The notes: a model not told the origin generated them from the letters alone. DNA of 64,000 nt from Kitasatospora sp. NBC_01250 (GCF_036226465.1 NZ_CP108476.1:3534001-3598000); one strand, 5' to 3'; numbered from the stretch's first letter, positions 33,465 through 41,811 are shown. Made by a program: numbers and translations.

Positions 33465-34672
33465 TTGGCCACCTCCGCCTTGGCCACGAGCTCCTCCAGT
33501 ACGGGCACGACAGTGGCGGGGAGCGGTTGCGCCTCCACGTCCTGCCGCAGGGTCGCGGCACTGCGCCGGTACCCGTCGTCCGTCAGGAGTGCCGCGACCT
33601 CTCCGCGGACCGCTTCGGCGTCCGCCTCGTCCTGTGCCAGGTGCCGCCCGGCACCGACGGCGACCAGGCGCTCCACGTTGAACCGGCCCTCCGGGATCTT
33701 CGTGATGCCCAACTGCGGTACCCCGTGAGCGGCGGCGGTCATCATCATCCCGGTACCGCCGGTGTGCACGATGGCCTGGCAGCTCTGCACCAGGGTGGTG
33801 AGCGGCACCCAGTCCACGGTACGCACGTTCGGCGGCAGCTCGCCCAGGTACCGGCGGTGGTCCGGTTCCATGGCCCCCACGGTGAGGATCACCTCGGTGT
33901 CGAGCGAGGCCACGCTCCGGGCGATATTCCCGAAGAGCTCGATGATGCTGGTGCCCAGCTTCTTCTGCTGGGAGGTACCCCAGGAGACCAGGACCCTCGG
34001 CCGCCTCGGCGGCTCGCGCAGCCAGTCCTGCTCGATGCCGGGACCGTTGTACGGGATGTAGCGCATCTGGACCCGGTCGATCTCCTGTTGGCCGGGCCAG
34101 CGCAGGCTGGGCGGACACGGGTCGATCCAGGCGTCCGGGTGCAGCAGCGGCTCGACCCCCCAGCGGGTGAACAGGTCCAGGTAGCCGGTGCGGTGCTCGG
34201 TGCCCACCCAGTCCTTGATGTCGAGCCGCAACAGCCGTGCGAGTCCGTACAGGTGACTGACCGTCGGAATGCCCAGGACACGGCCCGCCACCGGACCTGC
34301 GAAGGTCACCGGGTCATGGACGATGAGGTCGGGCCGCCAGTCACGGCAGTAGTCCACCAGTTCGTCCACCATGTGCTCGCATACGCTGAACTGCTTGGCC
34401 GCCAGCTGGTCGGTGACCCGCATCCAGGCGGCGATCTCGGGCTCGTCGTCAGCGGCCGGCTTGGGCACGAAGGTGCCGCGCCGGTACCAGGAATCGGCGT
34501 CGATGTCCCGCCCGACCGAGACGCCCGGCAGACCCGACTCGTGAACGGTGTCCATCAGTGACGGGGTACTGGCGAAGCGCACCTCGTGTCCGGCGTTCAG
34601 GCAGGCCCAGGCGAGCGGCACCATCGGATAGAAGTGTGGACGCGCAGCATAAGTGGTGAACAGTACGCGCAT
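33461..34672 (-). CDS. Antibiotic glycosyltransferase GT8
   Basis: A 403-residue GT-B enzyme with N-terminal His in RPHFYPMVPLAW. The donor motif near residue 300 reads HTGGTGMM: the second His is Thr and the final Thr is Met, a milder variant than in GT1/GT3/GT5. ATG at 34672 has TGGAGG upstream. It is preceded by the 3-ketoreductase gene (75 bp) and coupled to two bPH2 membrane-protein genes downstream. Confidence 0.9.
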   Translation of the reverse strand: MRVLFTTYAARPHFYPMVPLAWACLNAGHEVRFASTPSLMDTVHESGLPGVSVGRDIDADSWYRRGTFVPKPAADDEPEIAAWMRVTDQLAAKQFSVCEHMVDELVDYCRDWRPDLIVHDPVTFAGPVAGRVLGIPTVSHLYGLARLLRLDIKDWVGTEHRTGYLDLFTRWGVEPLLHPDAWIDPCPPSLRWPGQQEIDRVQMRYIPYNGPGIEQDWLREPPRRPRVLVSWGTSQQKKLGTSIIELFGNIARSVASLDTEVILTVGAMEPDHRRYLGELPPNVRTVDWVPLTTLVQSCQAIVHTGGTGMMMTAAAHGVPQLGITKIPEGRFNVERLVAVGAGRHLAQDEADAEAVRGEVAALLTDDGYRRSAATLRQDVEAQPLPATVVPVLEELVAKAEVAK

Positions 34673-34747
34673 GGCGGAGCCTCCAGGAGCTTGGCTGGTC
34701 GGGTCGGACTGGGGCCTGTCCGGCGGATCTTGTCGGGCGCCCGCGGG

Positions 34748-35791
34748 TCAGGAGCTGAGCGCGCGGACGGCGTCGACCAGGCGGGCGTGCGGCACGATCT
34801 CAACCATCCGGTGCCCGCCCCCGGCCGGCAGGTCGTACGCACCATCGAGCACCGCGCGGCTGAAAGCACGGATCACCCGGGCGAACTGGTCGTCGCAGGG
34901 AAGCAGGTGCTCCCGTACGCCGTCCTGACGCTCGACCCGGACCACCGGCGCATGGTCGGCAGGCGGGGTGAAGGCCCGGTCCACCGTGATCCGCCCGACG
35001 CTCCCCCAGAGTTCATACGAGGAATGGTAGGCGTTCTCAATCCCGAACGTGATGTGGGCGGTTACCCCCGATGCCGTGCGCAGCAGGGCCGCGCCGCCGG
35101 TGTCCACCTCCCACAGCGGATGGTGGCGCAGCACCGCGCCGACGACCTCCAGGCCGTCACCGAGAAACAGTTCGGCAGCCCTGATCGGGTAGCCGGCCAC
35201 GTCCAGCAACGCCCCGCCACCCAGGCCGCGTTGGTGGCGAATGTCGTCGGGCGGCAGCTGCGGGATGGTGAACGCGGCGGAGAAGGCGCGCAGTTCACCG
35301 ATCGTGCCGTCCGCGACGAGCTGCCGTACGGCCCGGTGCTGCGCGTGATGGGTGAACATGTAGTTCTCGATGAGCAGCAGCCCCTTGGCGCGGGCCAACG
35401 ACACCAGCCGCGCGGCGGTGTCGGCGTCCGTGGCGAGCGGCTTCTCGGCCAGCACGTGCTTGCCCGCGTGCAGCGCCGCCTCGATCCACCGGGCGTGCAA
35501 CGCGGCGGGCAGCGGGACGTACACCGCGTCGATGTCCTCGCACTGCAGCAACTGCTGGTAGTCATAGACCGCTTGGCAGTCGAACTGTCGAGCGAACCGG
35601 TCCGTCTTCTCCGGGTCCCGGCCCGCCACCGCCACAACCCGCGTCAGCGGGTCCGCGACGGCCGCCGGCAGGGTGCGCCGCCAGGCGATGCTCGCGCACC
35701 CGATGACCCCCAGGCCTACCGTCCCGGTGGACGCCTGTCGGGTCTCCTGTCCGCCGGTGAGCTGCCGGTTTGCGCTCTTCCCGTCTGTCAT
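34748..35791 (-). CDS. NDP-hexose 3-ketoreductase (Gfo/Idh/MocA family)
   Basis: A 347-residue oxidoreductase with N-terminal Rossmann GVIGCASIAW and the family signature AEKPLAT. It resembles LanT/UrdT/TylCI-type enzymes, which reduce the C-3 ketone made by the 2,3-dehydratase, so it completes 2-deoxygenation. ATG at 35791 has GGGAGGCGAAGG upstream. It heads the operon with GT8 and the bPH2 genes, under a SARP heptamer pair. Confidence 0.9.
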   Translation of the reverse strand: MTDGKSANRQLTGGQETRQASTGTVGLGVIGCASIAWRRTLPAAVADPLTRVVAVAGRDPEKTDRFARQFDCQAVYDYQQLLQCEDIDAVYVPLPAALHARWIEAALHAGKHVLAEKPLATDADTAARLVSLARAKGLLLIENYMFTHHAQHRAVRQLVADGTIGELRAFSAAFTIPQLPPDDIRHQRGLGGGALLDVAGYPIRAAELFLGDGLEVVGAVLRHHPLWEVDTGGAALLRTASGVTAHITFGIENAYHSSYELWGSVGRITVDRAFTPPADHAPVVRVERQDGVREHLLPCDDQFARVIRAFSRAVLDGAYDLPAGGGHRMVEIVPHARLVDAVRALSS

Positions 35792-35832
35792 ACCTTCGCC
35801 TCCCTCATCGTGAGGGATCCTGCCCCAACCGC

Positions 35833-35850
35833 TTCGAGTCATCCTCGAGG
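35833..35850. promoter_or_regulatory. SARP heptamer pair upstream of the 3-ketoreductase operon
   Basis: TTCGAGT (35833) and CTCGAGG (35844) lie 11 bp apart, 42-59 bp upstream of the 3-ketoreductase ATG. The second copy contains a palindromic CTCGAG, so the pair reads similarly on both strands. Confidence 0.6.
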
Positions 35851-35871
35851 GAGCGGTGGGACCGCGGGCCT

Positions 35872-35934
35872 CGCCCACACCGGCGCGGGCCCCCACCGCC
35901 ACCGCGTGTGGGAGCCCGTGCCGGCGAGGGGTCA
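35872..35934. terminator. Imperfect GC-rich hairpin, possible terminator
   Basis: A GC-rich imperfect inverted repeat (CCTCGCC...GGGCCCCCAC against GTGGGAGCCC...GGCGAGG) lies immediately after the FabL-like SDR gene. It probably separates the polyketide-tailoring operon from the 3-ketoreductase operon on the same strand. Confidence 0.5.
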
Positions 35935-36699
35935 GGCGCGCAGACTCAGACCGCCGTCCGCGGTCACGACCTGGCCGCGCAGCCAGGCCGCCTCGTCCGC
36001 GCAGAGCAGCGCCACCACGTCGGCGACGTCGGCGGGAACGGTCAGCCGGCCGCCCGGGGTGCGCTCGGCCAGCACGGCGGCCGCCCGCGCGTTCACCGTC
36101 CCCGGCCCCTTGTCCAGCTTGGCCGTGGACACCGCGTTGACCACGATGCCGTGCTCGGCGAGCTCGACGGCCAGATAGCGCACCAGGGACTCCAGCGCGG
36201 CCTTGGCCACACCGAGACTCACGTATCCGGGCACCACCCGGTGGGCTCCGGTGCTGGACACCGCGACCACCCGGCCCTGCCTGCCCATCAGTTCGGGCAG
36301 CAGTGCGGCCGCGCTGAGAAGGGGTTCGAGCGAGATGGCCAGGTCCTGATGCAGGACGCCGAGGTCGACCGACTGGCCGGCCATCGGCGAGAAGGTGGCG
36401 GCGTTGTGCACCAGCACATCCAGTCGACCGAATTGCTGACGGACCGTCTTCAGCAGCTCGGGCATGGCCTGTTGGTCACGCAGGTCGGCCCGGATCGCCG
36501 TGGCGGTGCCCTTCAGTCCGGCCAGCGATTCGAGGGCCCGTTCGGCATCCGCCTCACTGCTCCCGTAGTTGAGCACCACGTCGCAGCCACAGGCGCACAG
36601 CTTGCGCGCGATGGCCAGGCCCAAGCCCCGGGTGGCACCGGTGACCAGAGCAGTCCGGCCGTCCAGGGCCAGCGTGCTGGGCGTTGTCGTTCGGCTCAT
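35932..36699 (-). CDS. FabL-like short-chain reductase (Y-x6-K)
   Basis: A 255-residue SDR with intact TGATRGLG and VAVSSTG. Its catalytic Tyr and Lys are spaced as Y-x6-K (YVSLGVAKAAL) rather than YxxxK, followed by ESLVRYLAVELAEHG. This spacing is the hallmark of enoyl-ACP reductases of the FabL/FabI type, so it may reduce a C=C bond or an enone of the polyketide. ATG overlaps the stop of the upstream ligase/ABM gene by 4 bp. Last gene of the ketoreductase-aromatase operon. Confidence 0.85.
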   Translation of the reverse strand: MSRTTTPSTLALDGRTALVTGATRGLGLAIARKLCACGCDVVLNYGSSEADAERALESLAGLKGTATAIRADLRDQQAMPELLKTVRQQFGRLDVLVHNAATFSPMAGQSVDLGVLHQDLAISLEPLLSAAALLPELMGRQGRVVAVSSTGAHRVVPGYVSLGVAKAALESLVRYLAVELAEHGIVVNAVSTAKLDKGPGTVNARAAAVLAERTPGGRLTVPADVADVVALLCADEAAWLRGQVVTADGGLSLRA

Positions 36700-38561
36700 G
36701 CGTCCCCCGGCTCCAGTTCGAGCAGCACCGGACCCATCTGCGGCTCAACGTCTGCCAGCTGCCCGAAGAGACCGAGGTGCCCCTTGAATTCGTCGGACTG
36801 GAGCACCGCGAAGTACGAGGCGCGGTCATCCCACCAGCCGATGTTGATGTACACCTCGGGGCTCCGTGCGGAGCGGACCAACTGCGCGCGCTGGAAGCCC
36901 GGCCGGCTGCGCATGAACTCCGCGTGCTGCTTGAACGCCTGCTCGAACTCGGCCGGCTCTGCCTTGACGGTGAACCTGGTGACAGCGACGATCGTCTGGG
37001 CGGACTCGGACACTTGGGCACCTCCGTGACGGGGCGGGACGGTCTCCCGCCGGGCGATGAACTGCTCGCGCAGCTCTCTGCGTTGGATCTTTCCGTTGGT
37101 CGAACGCGCGATCGCGTCCACCGCCCGGGCGGCCCGGACGTGCTGGTAGTACGGCAGCCGCGCGTTCGCGGCGGCCAGCACCGCGTCCAGGGCACCGGCC
37201 GCGGCGTCGGCCGGAACGTCGGCGAGCACCACGAACGCGGCGGCGACCGCGCCACTCACCGGGTCGGGGACGTCGAACACCACGCAGTCGGCGACCGCGG
37301 GGTGGCCACGCAGTGTCTTCTCCACCTCGGTCGGCGAGACCAGGTAGTTGTCACACTTGAAGACGTCCTTGATCCGGTCGACCAGGAACAGGTATCCGTC
37401 CTCGTCTGTGTATCCGACGTCCCCGGTGGACAGCCACCCTTCGGCGTCCAGCGGCGGCTCACCGTGCAGGTAACCGCGCATCACCTGCGGGCCGCGCACC
37501 TCGACCTCGCCCGCCTCGCCGGCCGACAGCACCCGGCGGGTGTCGAGCTCGACGATCCGGCACTCGGTGTCGCACACGACTGGGCCGACCGAACCGGGCC
37601 TCGGGCGGTCGGGGCCGTCCGAGTGGGTGAGCGGCGAGGTCTCGGCGAGCCCGTAGCCCTGGAAGACCGGGACGCCGAAGTGCCGGCGAAGCGCCTCGGC
37701 GGCCTGCGACGGCAGTGCCGCGCCACCGGAGGCGATCATCCTGGTGCTGTCGAACCGCAGCTCGGGCAGCCGCTCGTCGGCGGCCAGCCGGATCAGCCGC
37801 ATCGGGATGCTGTAGTAGTGGGTGGCCCCGGACCGGTTCGCCGCATGAACCGCCTCGACCGGATCCGACTCCGCGCACAGCACCTGCGTCGCCCCGGCGT
37901 ACAGCGCCGAGTTCAGGTGCATCAGGTGGTACTTCGGCAGGTGGTTCAGCACCACCGACCCCGCGCCCAGCCGGTGTGCCTCGGCCACCTGGGCCGCGTT
38001 CACCAGCAGGTTGCGATGGGTGAGCACGGCCGCCTTGGGCGGGCCGGTGGTACCGCTGGTGAACTGCAGGCAGGCGATGTCGCCACCGGCCGCCACCTCG
38101 GCCGGCTCCTGGTCGGGCCACTGCCCGTCAAGCACCACAGCGTCCAGGAGGTCTGGCAACTCGCCTCGGACCGGCTCAAGTTCGGCGAGGATCGCGGGCG
38201 TGACGATGGCCAGCGCGGCCCGGGTGGTGCCCAGCAGGTGTCGCAGCTCGGCGGCGCGCAGCAGCGGGTTGACTGGCGCGACGACGTTCCCACTGCGGAC
38301 GATCCCGTGGAAGGCCGCGGCGAACAGCGGATCCAGTGGGGATGCCAGGGCCACCACCGCGCCGGTGGAGCCCACCAGGGCTTGGACGGCGGCCGCACAG
38401 CGGGTGGCGGCCGCATCCAGCTCGGTGAAGCTGAGCGCCCCGCGGTCGGTACGCACCGCCGTACGGTCGCCGTGGCGGCGCGCCGCCCGTGCGAGCAGGT
38501 CGTCCAGCCTGGCCGGCGGTGCCGCGGGCGGCGTGCCGGCGGCGGTGCGTGGTTCAGGCAT
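36696..38561 (-). CDS. Acyl-CoA ligase fused to an ABM (anthrone-oxygenase-like) domain
   Basis: A 621-residue fusion. Residues about 15-495 are an ANL-superfamily acyl-CoA ligase (LQFTSGTTGPPKAA; YGLAETSPLT; WLSTGDVGYTDEDGY; A10-type NGKIQRREL), like MtmL/OxyH-type ligases. Residues about 515-615 are an antibiotic biosynthesis monooxygenase domain (TIVAVTRFTVKAE, VYINIGWWDDRASY), a cofactor-free oxygenase fold. A good ribosome site and GTG lie exactly at the junction (separate entry), suggesting the ABM part was once, or still is, made separately. ATG at 38561 overlaps the aromatase stop; ATG at 38579 is an alternative. Confidence 0.88.
   Translation of the reverse strand: MPEPRTAAGTPPAAPPARLDDLLARAARRHGDRTAVRTDRGALSFTELDAAATRCAAAVQALVGSTGAVVALASPLDPLFAAAFHGIVRSGNVVAPVNPLLRAAELRHLLGTTRAALAIVTPAILAELEPVRGELPDLLDAVVLDGQWPDQEPAEVAAGGDIACLQFTSGTTGPPKAAVLTHRNLLVNAAQVAEAHRLGAGSVVLNHLPKYHLMHLNSALYAGATQVLCAESDPVEAVHAANRSGATHYYSIPMRLIRLAADERLPELRFDSTRMIASGGAALPSQAAEALRRHFGVPVFQGYGLAETSPLTHSDGPDRPRPGSVGPVVCDTECRIVELDTRRVLSAGEAGEVEVRGPQVMRGYLHGEPPLDAEGWLSTGDVGYTDEDGYLFLVDRIKDVFKCDNYLVSPTEVEKTLRGHPAVADCVVFDVPDPVSGAVAAAFVVLADVPADAAAGALDAVLAAANARLPYYQHVRAARAVDAIARSTNGKIQRRELREQFIARRETVPPRHGGAQVSESAQTIVAVTRFTVKAEPAEFEQAFKQHAEFMRSRPGFQRAQLVRSARSPEVYINIGWWDDRASYFAVLQSDEFKGHLGLFGQLADVEPQMGPVLLELEPGDA
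37011..37025 (-). promoter_or_regulatory. Internal ribosome binding site and GTG at the ABM domain start
   Basis: On the minus strand GGAGG (37025-37021) is followed after exactly seven bases by an in-frame GTG at 37013. Translation from here would give a 105-residue stand-alone ABM protein ending at 36696, the normal size for that family. Confidence 0.6.
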
Positions 38562-39504
38562 GCCCGCCGCCTTCGACATGGGCCTTCGCCAACCTCAGCG
38601 TGGCGAGGCTGTTGGAGCCCAGCGCGTTGCGGACGTAGGCGCGCGCGTCGGCAGTGCTCGCCTGCTCGCCCAGCAGTTCCGTCACGGCGCCGGGGTTGAT
38701 CGCCACCGTGTGCCGTGACGTGGCCCGTGCCCCCTCGGCGGTCGGCTGGAAGAACCACTCACCGGTGTGCGCGGTCAGCAGCGCCGGGACCCGGGTCTGC
38801 TTGTAGACGATCCGATCGGCCTTGAAGCAGACCCGCACCGACTCCGTCGTGTGGACGGTGCCGTCGGGGGCCCGGGTGTCCATGGAGATCACCTGCAGGC
38901 CGGGCGCGGCCTCGGTGAGAGCCAACCGGGAGACGTGCGGCAGCCGCTCGGGCCACAGGTCACAACGGGCAATGAAGGCGTAGACCTCCTCGGCCGGGCC
39001 GTCGATCGTGACGCTGTCGTCAAAGGTGAACACCAACTCCGGTTTCTGCTCGCGCGATTCGGCCCCGCTCTGCAGAGCGGCGAGCTCCGCGCGACTGTTG
39101 CGTTCGACGGCCTTCTCGATCCAGTCCAGCCCGTCCGGATCGTCGCCGACGGCCGCGAAGTCGTGGGCGAGCACCACTGTGCAGGTTCCACCCGCACCGG
39201 GGGTGATCCGCCACTCCCCGCCCATCGAAGCCACCGGCGGCTGGGACACCTCCTGGCGGAACGCGATGCGCAGCCCGTCCCGGTCCAGCTCGCGGCGCGA
39301 CGTCCAGCTGCGCACCTCGCCGTTGGCCAGCGCCCAGAGCCGGATCTGCTCCTGCAGCGCGCCACCCGACACCCGCTGCGCGTGCACCGTCGGGCCGAAC
39401 AGGCTAGGCCAGCCCGTGACATCGGCGAGCAAGTCGTAGACGACCTCGGCCGGTGCCGCGATCGTGACCGAGTGTTCCGTGAAGTGCGTCTTCGGCTCTA
39501 CCAC
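38554..39504 (-). CDS. Didomain polyketide aromatase/cyclase
   Basis: A 316-residue protein made of two START/SRPBCC-fold halves (EHSVTIAAPAEVVYDLLADV near 10 and DDSVTIDGPAEEVYAFIARC near 165). This is the layout of ActVII/OxyK/JadD-type enzymes, which act after C-9 ketoreduction to close and aromatise the first ring. The GTG at 39504 is the likely start, with GAAAGAGGAG upstream. It lies between the ketoreductase and the CoA ligase fusion, whose start overlaps its stop. Confidence 0.93.
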   Translation of the reverse strand: MVEPKTHFTEHSVTIAAPAEVVYDLLADVTGWPSLFGPTVHAQRVSGGALQEQIRLWALANGEVRSWTSRRELDRDGLRIAFRQEVSQPPVASMGGEWRITPGAGGTCTVVLAHDFAAVGDDPDGLDWIEKAVERNSRAELAALQSGAESREQKPELVFTFDDSVTIDGPAEEVYAFIARCDLWPERLPHVSRLALTEAAPGLQVISMDTRAPDGTVHTTESVRVCFKADRIVYKQTRVPALLTAHTGEWFFQPTAEGARATSRHTVAINPGAVTELLGEQASTADARAYVRNALGSNSLATLRLAKAHVEGGGHA

Positions 39505-39556
39505 CGCTCCTCTTTCCCCATGTTCGCCCGGTCCGTCGATCGGCTCGCCGGAGTCC

Positions 39557-40342
39557 TCAGTAATTGCCAAGCCCGCCACAGACGTTGAGGGCCTGCGCGG
39601 TGATCGGGGCAGCCGCGTCGGTGGCCAGGTAGCCGACCAGGGCGGCGACCTCCTCGGGGGTGCTGTAGCGGCCGAGCGGGATCTTCGCCTCGAAGCGGCT
39701 CAGCACCTCCTCCTCGCTCACCTCCCAGTGGTCCGCGTAGCCGGCCCGGACCCGCTGTGCCATCGGCGTCTCGACGTAGCCGGGGCACACCGCGTTGACG
39801 GTGATGCCGGACTTCGCCAGCTCGTTGCCGAGTGCTTTGGTGAATCCGACGACTCCGTGCTTGGAGGCCGAATACGGCGCCCCCAGAACGACGCCCTGCT
39901 TTCCGCCCGTGGAGGCGATGTTGATGATCCGACCCCACGAACGGCCGCGCAGGCCACCGGTGTTCAGGACCTCACGGGTCACCAGGAAGACACTGTTGAG
40001 ATTGGTGTCGATGACGTCGTACCAGATGTCGTCCGGCAGATCCGCGGTGACACCACCGCCATTGCGCCCGGCGTTGTTGACGAGGATGTCGATCGGACCG
40101 AAACGGTCCACCGTCGCCCGCACCAGATCCGCCACCTCCTCCCGCCGCCGCACGTCGCACGCGGCGCCGGCCACGTCATGCCCCTCGGCGGTCAGCTCCT
40201 TGACCGTGGCGGCCACCGCGTCGGCGTCCCGGGCACAGATGAACACCTGCGCGCCGGCGCCGGCCAGCGCGCGGGTCACAGCGAGACCAATACCCTGTGT
40301 TGCCCCGGTGACCAGGGCCACGCGGCGATGTTCGTTAGTCAT
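39557..40342 (-). CDS. Polyketide C-9 ketoreductase (ActIII family)
   Basis: A 261-residue SDR, the exact size of ActIII-type ketoreductases. It has TGATQGIG, NNAGRNGGG, IINIASTGGKQG, YSASKHG and the C-terminal NVCGGLGNY typical of the group. It should reduce the C-9 carbonyl of the nascent poly-beta-ketone using NADPH. First gene of the minus-strand operon KR, aromatase, ligase/ABM, FabL-like SDR. Candidate SARP sites lie just upstream. Confidence 0.97.
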   Translation of the reverse strand: MTNEHRRVALVTGATQGIGLAVTRALAGAGAQVFICARDADAVAATVKELTAEGHDVAGAACDVRRREEVADLVRATVDRFGPIDILVNNAGRNGGGVTADLPDDIWYDVIDTNLNSVFLVTREVLNTGGLRGRSWGRIINIASTGGKQGVVLGAPYSASKHGVVGFTKALGNELAKSGITVNAVCPGYVETPMAQRVRAGYADHWEVSEEEVLSRFEAKIPLGRYSTPEEVAALVGYLATDAAAPITAQALNVCGGLGNY

Positions 40343-40364
40343 GGCCGGAGCCTTGCAAGCCAGC

Positions 40365-40382
40365 TTCAAGGGGGAGTCGATG
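40365..40382 (+). promoter_or_regulatory. Candidate SARP heptamer pair upstream of ketoreductase
   Basis: TTCAAGG (40365) and GTCGATG (40376) are 11 bp apart, 23-40 bp from the ketoreductase start codon. The match is moderate. Confidence 0.35.
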
Positions 40383-40450
40383 CCGGACCGAGAACGATCC
40401 GAGGCTGTGCGGCGGGCGCCTTGACCACCTCACAGACCCGGCCGTCGGGC

Positions 40451-40490
40451 TTCGAGGATCGCTAAAGGCCGCTTCGGTTCCCCTTCACGA
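40451..40490 (+). promoter_or_regulatory. Four heptamers at 11-bp spacing
   Basis: TTCGAGG (40451), CTAAAGG (40462), TTCGGTT (40473) and TTCACGA (40484) follow each other at exact 11-bp intervals in the region controlling the polyketide operons. The first copy is a strong match; the others are degenerate. Confidence 0.5.
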
Positions 40491-40860
40491 CTGCGTCATG
40501 TCTGTGTACTCTCGACTGGAACGAGAGCCGCTCAACTCCCACTCCAGCGGGGGCGGCTAACGGAGACCTGATACGTAGGAACCCAGGTGACGCCGGACCG
40601 CGTCCGGGCCGCCTGGCGAACAGTTCAGCGAATGCGATCACGGGGGAAAGAGATCGTGCCTACGAGCGTGCTGGCGTGTGTGTACTTCAGGGTAAAAGTC
40701 TTTGACATGCCCGCATCGAAGTGGCGTCCGAACTCAGCGCCCCCGCCTTCTCGGCGCGCAGCCGGCAGCTGAGCTCAGGTTTCACTCTCCCGAGCCCTAT
40801 GGGATTTCGCATGCCCAAAATCTGCCGACCCGCCATGCGCGCACGGCGGACGGGCATCGG

Positions 40861-40902
40861 GCGGCATTTTGGCGACTCTCTCCACGGCCGCCAAAATGCC
40901 GC
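40861..40902. promoter_or_regulatory. Perfect 14-bp dyad with A/T-rich core upstream of the SARP gene
   Basis: GCGGCATTTTGGCG (40861-40874) is repeated inverted as CGCCAAAATGCCGC (40889-40902) with a 14-nt spacer. It ends 105 bp before the SARP start codon. Two half-sites 28 bp apart, on roughly the same face of the helix, suit binding by a dimeric or tetrameric regulator; an RNA hairpin is the alternative. Confidence 0.55.
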
Positions 40903-41007
40903 TGCAAAAATCCACAAAAAGAGCCCACAATCCATCGTTCCATTGAGACATGAGTCGCGGTAGAAGTAACCGTTGAGGTTACCGCCTCGCCTATCAGGGG
41001 GAAAAGG

Positions 41008-41811
41008 ATGGCAGTCAAAGAGCTCACTCGCACCACATTCCAGCCGCAGGATCTCAAATTCCGGGTGCTCGGCCCGCTGGAAGTCACACACCTCGACTCC
41101 AGTTGTACGCCCACCGCGCCGAAGGTTCGCAGCGTGCTCGCCCTTCTCATTCTCCGGGCGAACCATGTGGTGGACACGAACTCGATCATCGAGGAGCTCT
41201 GGGGCGAGAAGCCCCCGCGCAGCGCGATCACCACCGCGCAGACCTACATCTACCATCTCCGGCGCCTCTTTGACCGACAGGTCGGCGAATCCGTTGACGA
41301 ACTCTTCATCACCCGCCCGCCCGGCTACGCCCTGCGGATCAGCCCCGACCAACTCGACCTGAATGACTTCGAGCGGCTGACCAAGAAGGGCCGGCAGCTG
41401 CTCTCGGAGAACCGGCCGGCCGACGCGGCGCAGGCACTGTCCGAGGCACTGCGGCTGTGGAGTGGGCCCGCGCTGGCGAACGTCTCGCCCGGCCGCCTCC
41501 TGGAAGGCACCGTCGCCCACTTGGAGGAGGAGCGCGTTCACGCGATCCAGCTCCGGATCGAGGCCGACCTGCAGCTCGGCCGCCACCGCGCGCTGATCGC
41601 CGAACTGCGTTCCCTGGTCTCGCGCTATCCGCTCAACGAATGGTTCCACGGCAAGCTCATCCTGGCACTGAGCCGGTCTGGGCGCCGCGGCGAGTCGCTG
41701 CAGGCCTACCAGGCGCTGCGCCAGACGCTGGACCGGGAACTCGGCCTCGCCCCCTCACCGGAACTGCAGAAGCTGCAGCACGACGTCCTTTCGGTGGGCA
41801 GCAGCGCGTAA
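41008..41811 (+). CDS. Pathway-specific SARP activator
   Basis: A 267-residue SARP of the DnrI/ActII-ORF4 size class. An OmpR-like winged helix covers about 17-108 (FRVLGPLEV, IIEELWGEKPPRSA, YIYHLRRLFD, PPGYALRI), followed by the BTAD domain to the end (ALRLWSGPALANV, LGRHRALIAEL, ELGLAPSPELQKL). AGGGGGAAAAGG precedes the ATG. Such proteins activate type II PKS operons by binding heptamer direct repeats, which are scattered through this window. It reads in the same direction as the thioesterase and KS genes. Confidence 0.96.
   Translation: MAVKELTRTTFQPQDLKFRVLGPLEVTHLDSSCTPTAPKVRSVLALLILRANHVVDTNSIIEELWGEKPPRSAITTAQTYIYHLRRLFDRQVGESVDELFITRPPGYALRISPDQLDLNDFERLTKKGRQLLSENRPADAAQALSEALRLWSGPALANVSPGRLLEGTVAHLEEERVHAIQLRIEADLQLGRHRALIAELRSLVSRYPLNEWFHGKLILALSRSGRRGESLQAYQALRQTLDRELGLAPSPELQKLQHDVLSVGSSA

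Larger units (their letters stand above)
40343..41007. other. 665-bp regulatory intergenic region
   Basis: This is the only non-coding stretch over 300 bp. It separates the ketoreductase operon (minus) from the SARP gene (plus) and is richer in A+T than its surroundings towards the SARP end. It contains SARP-like heptamers at 40365-40382 and 40451-40490, a small inverted repeat CTCTCG/CGAGAG at 40509-40527, the perfect 14-bp dyad at 40861-40902, and a GTAACC/GGTTAC hairpin at 40966-40982 just before the SARP ribosome site. I see no convincing gene or RNA in it. Confidence 0.7.

Noticed and set aside
40587..40963. Small open frames in the 665-bp intergenic region
   Set aside because: They lack ribosome sites, show no recognisable protein features and overlap the regulatory repeats.
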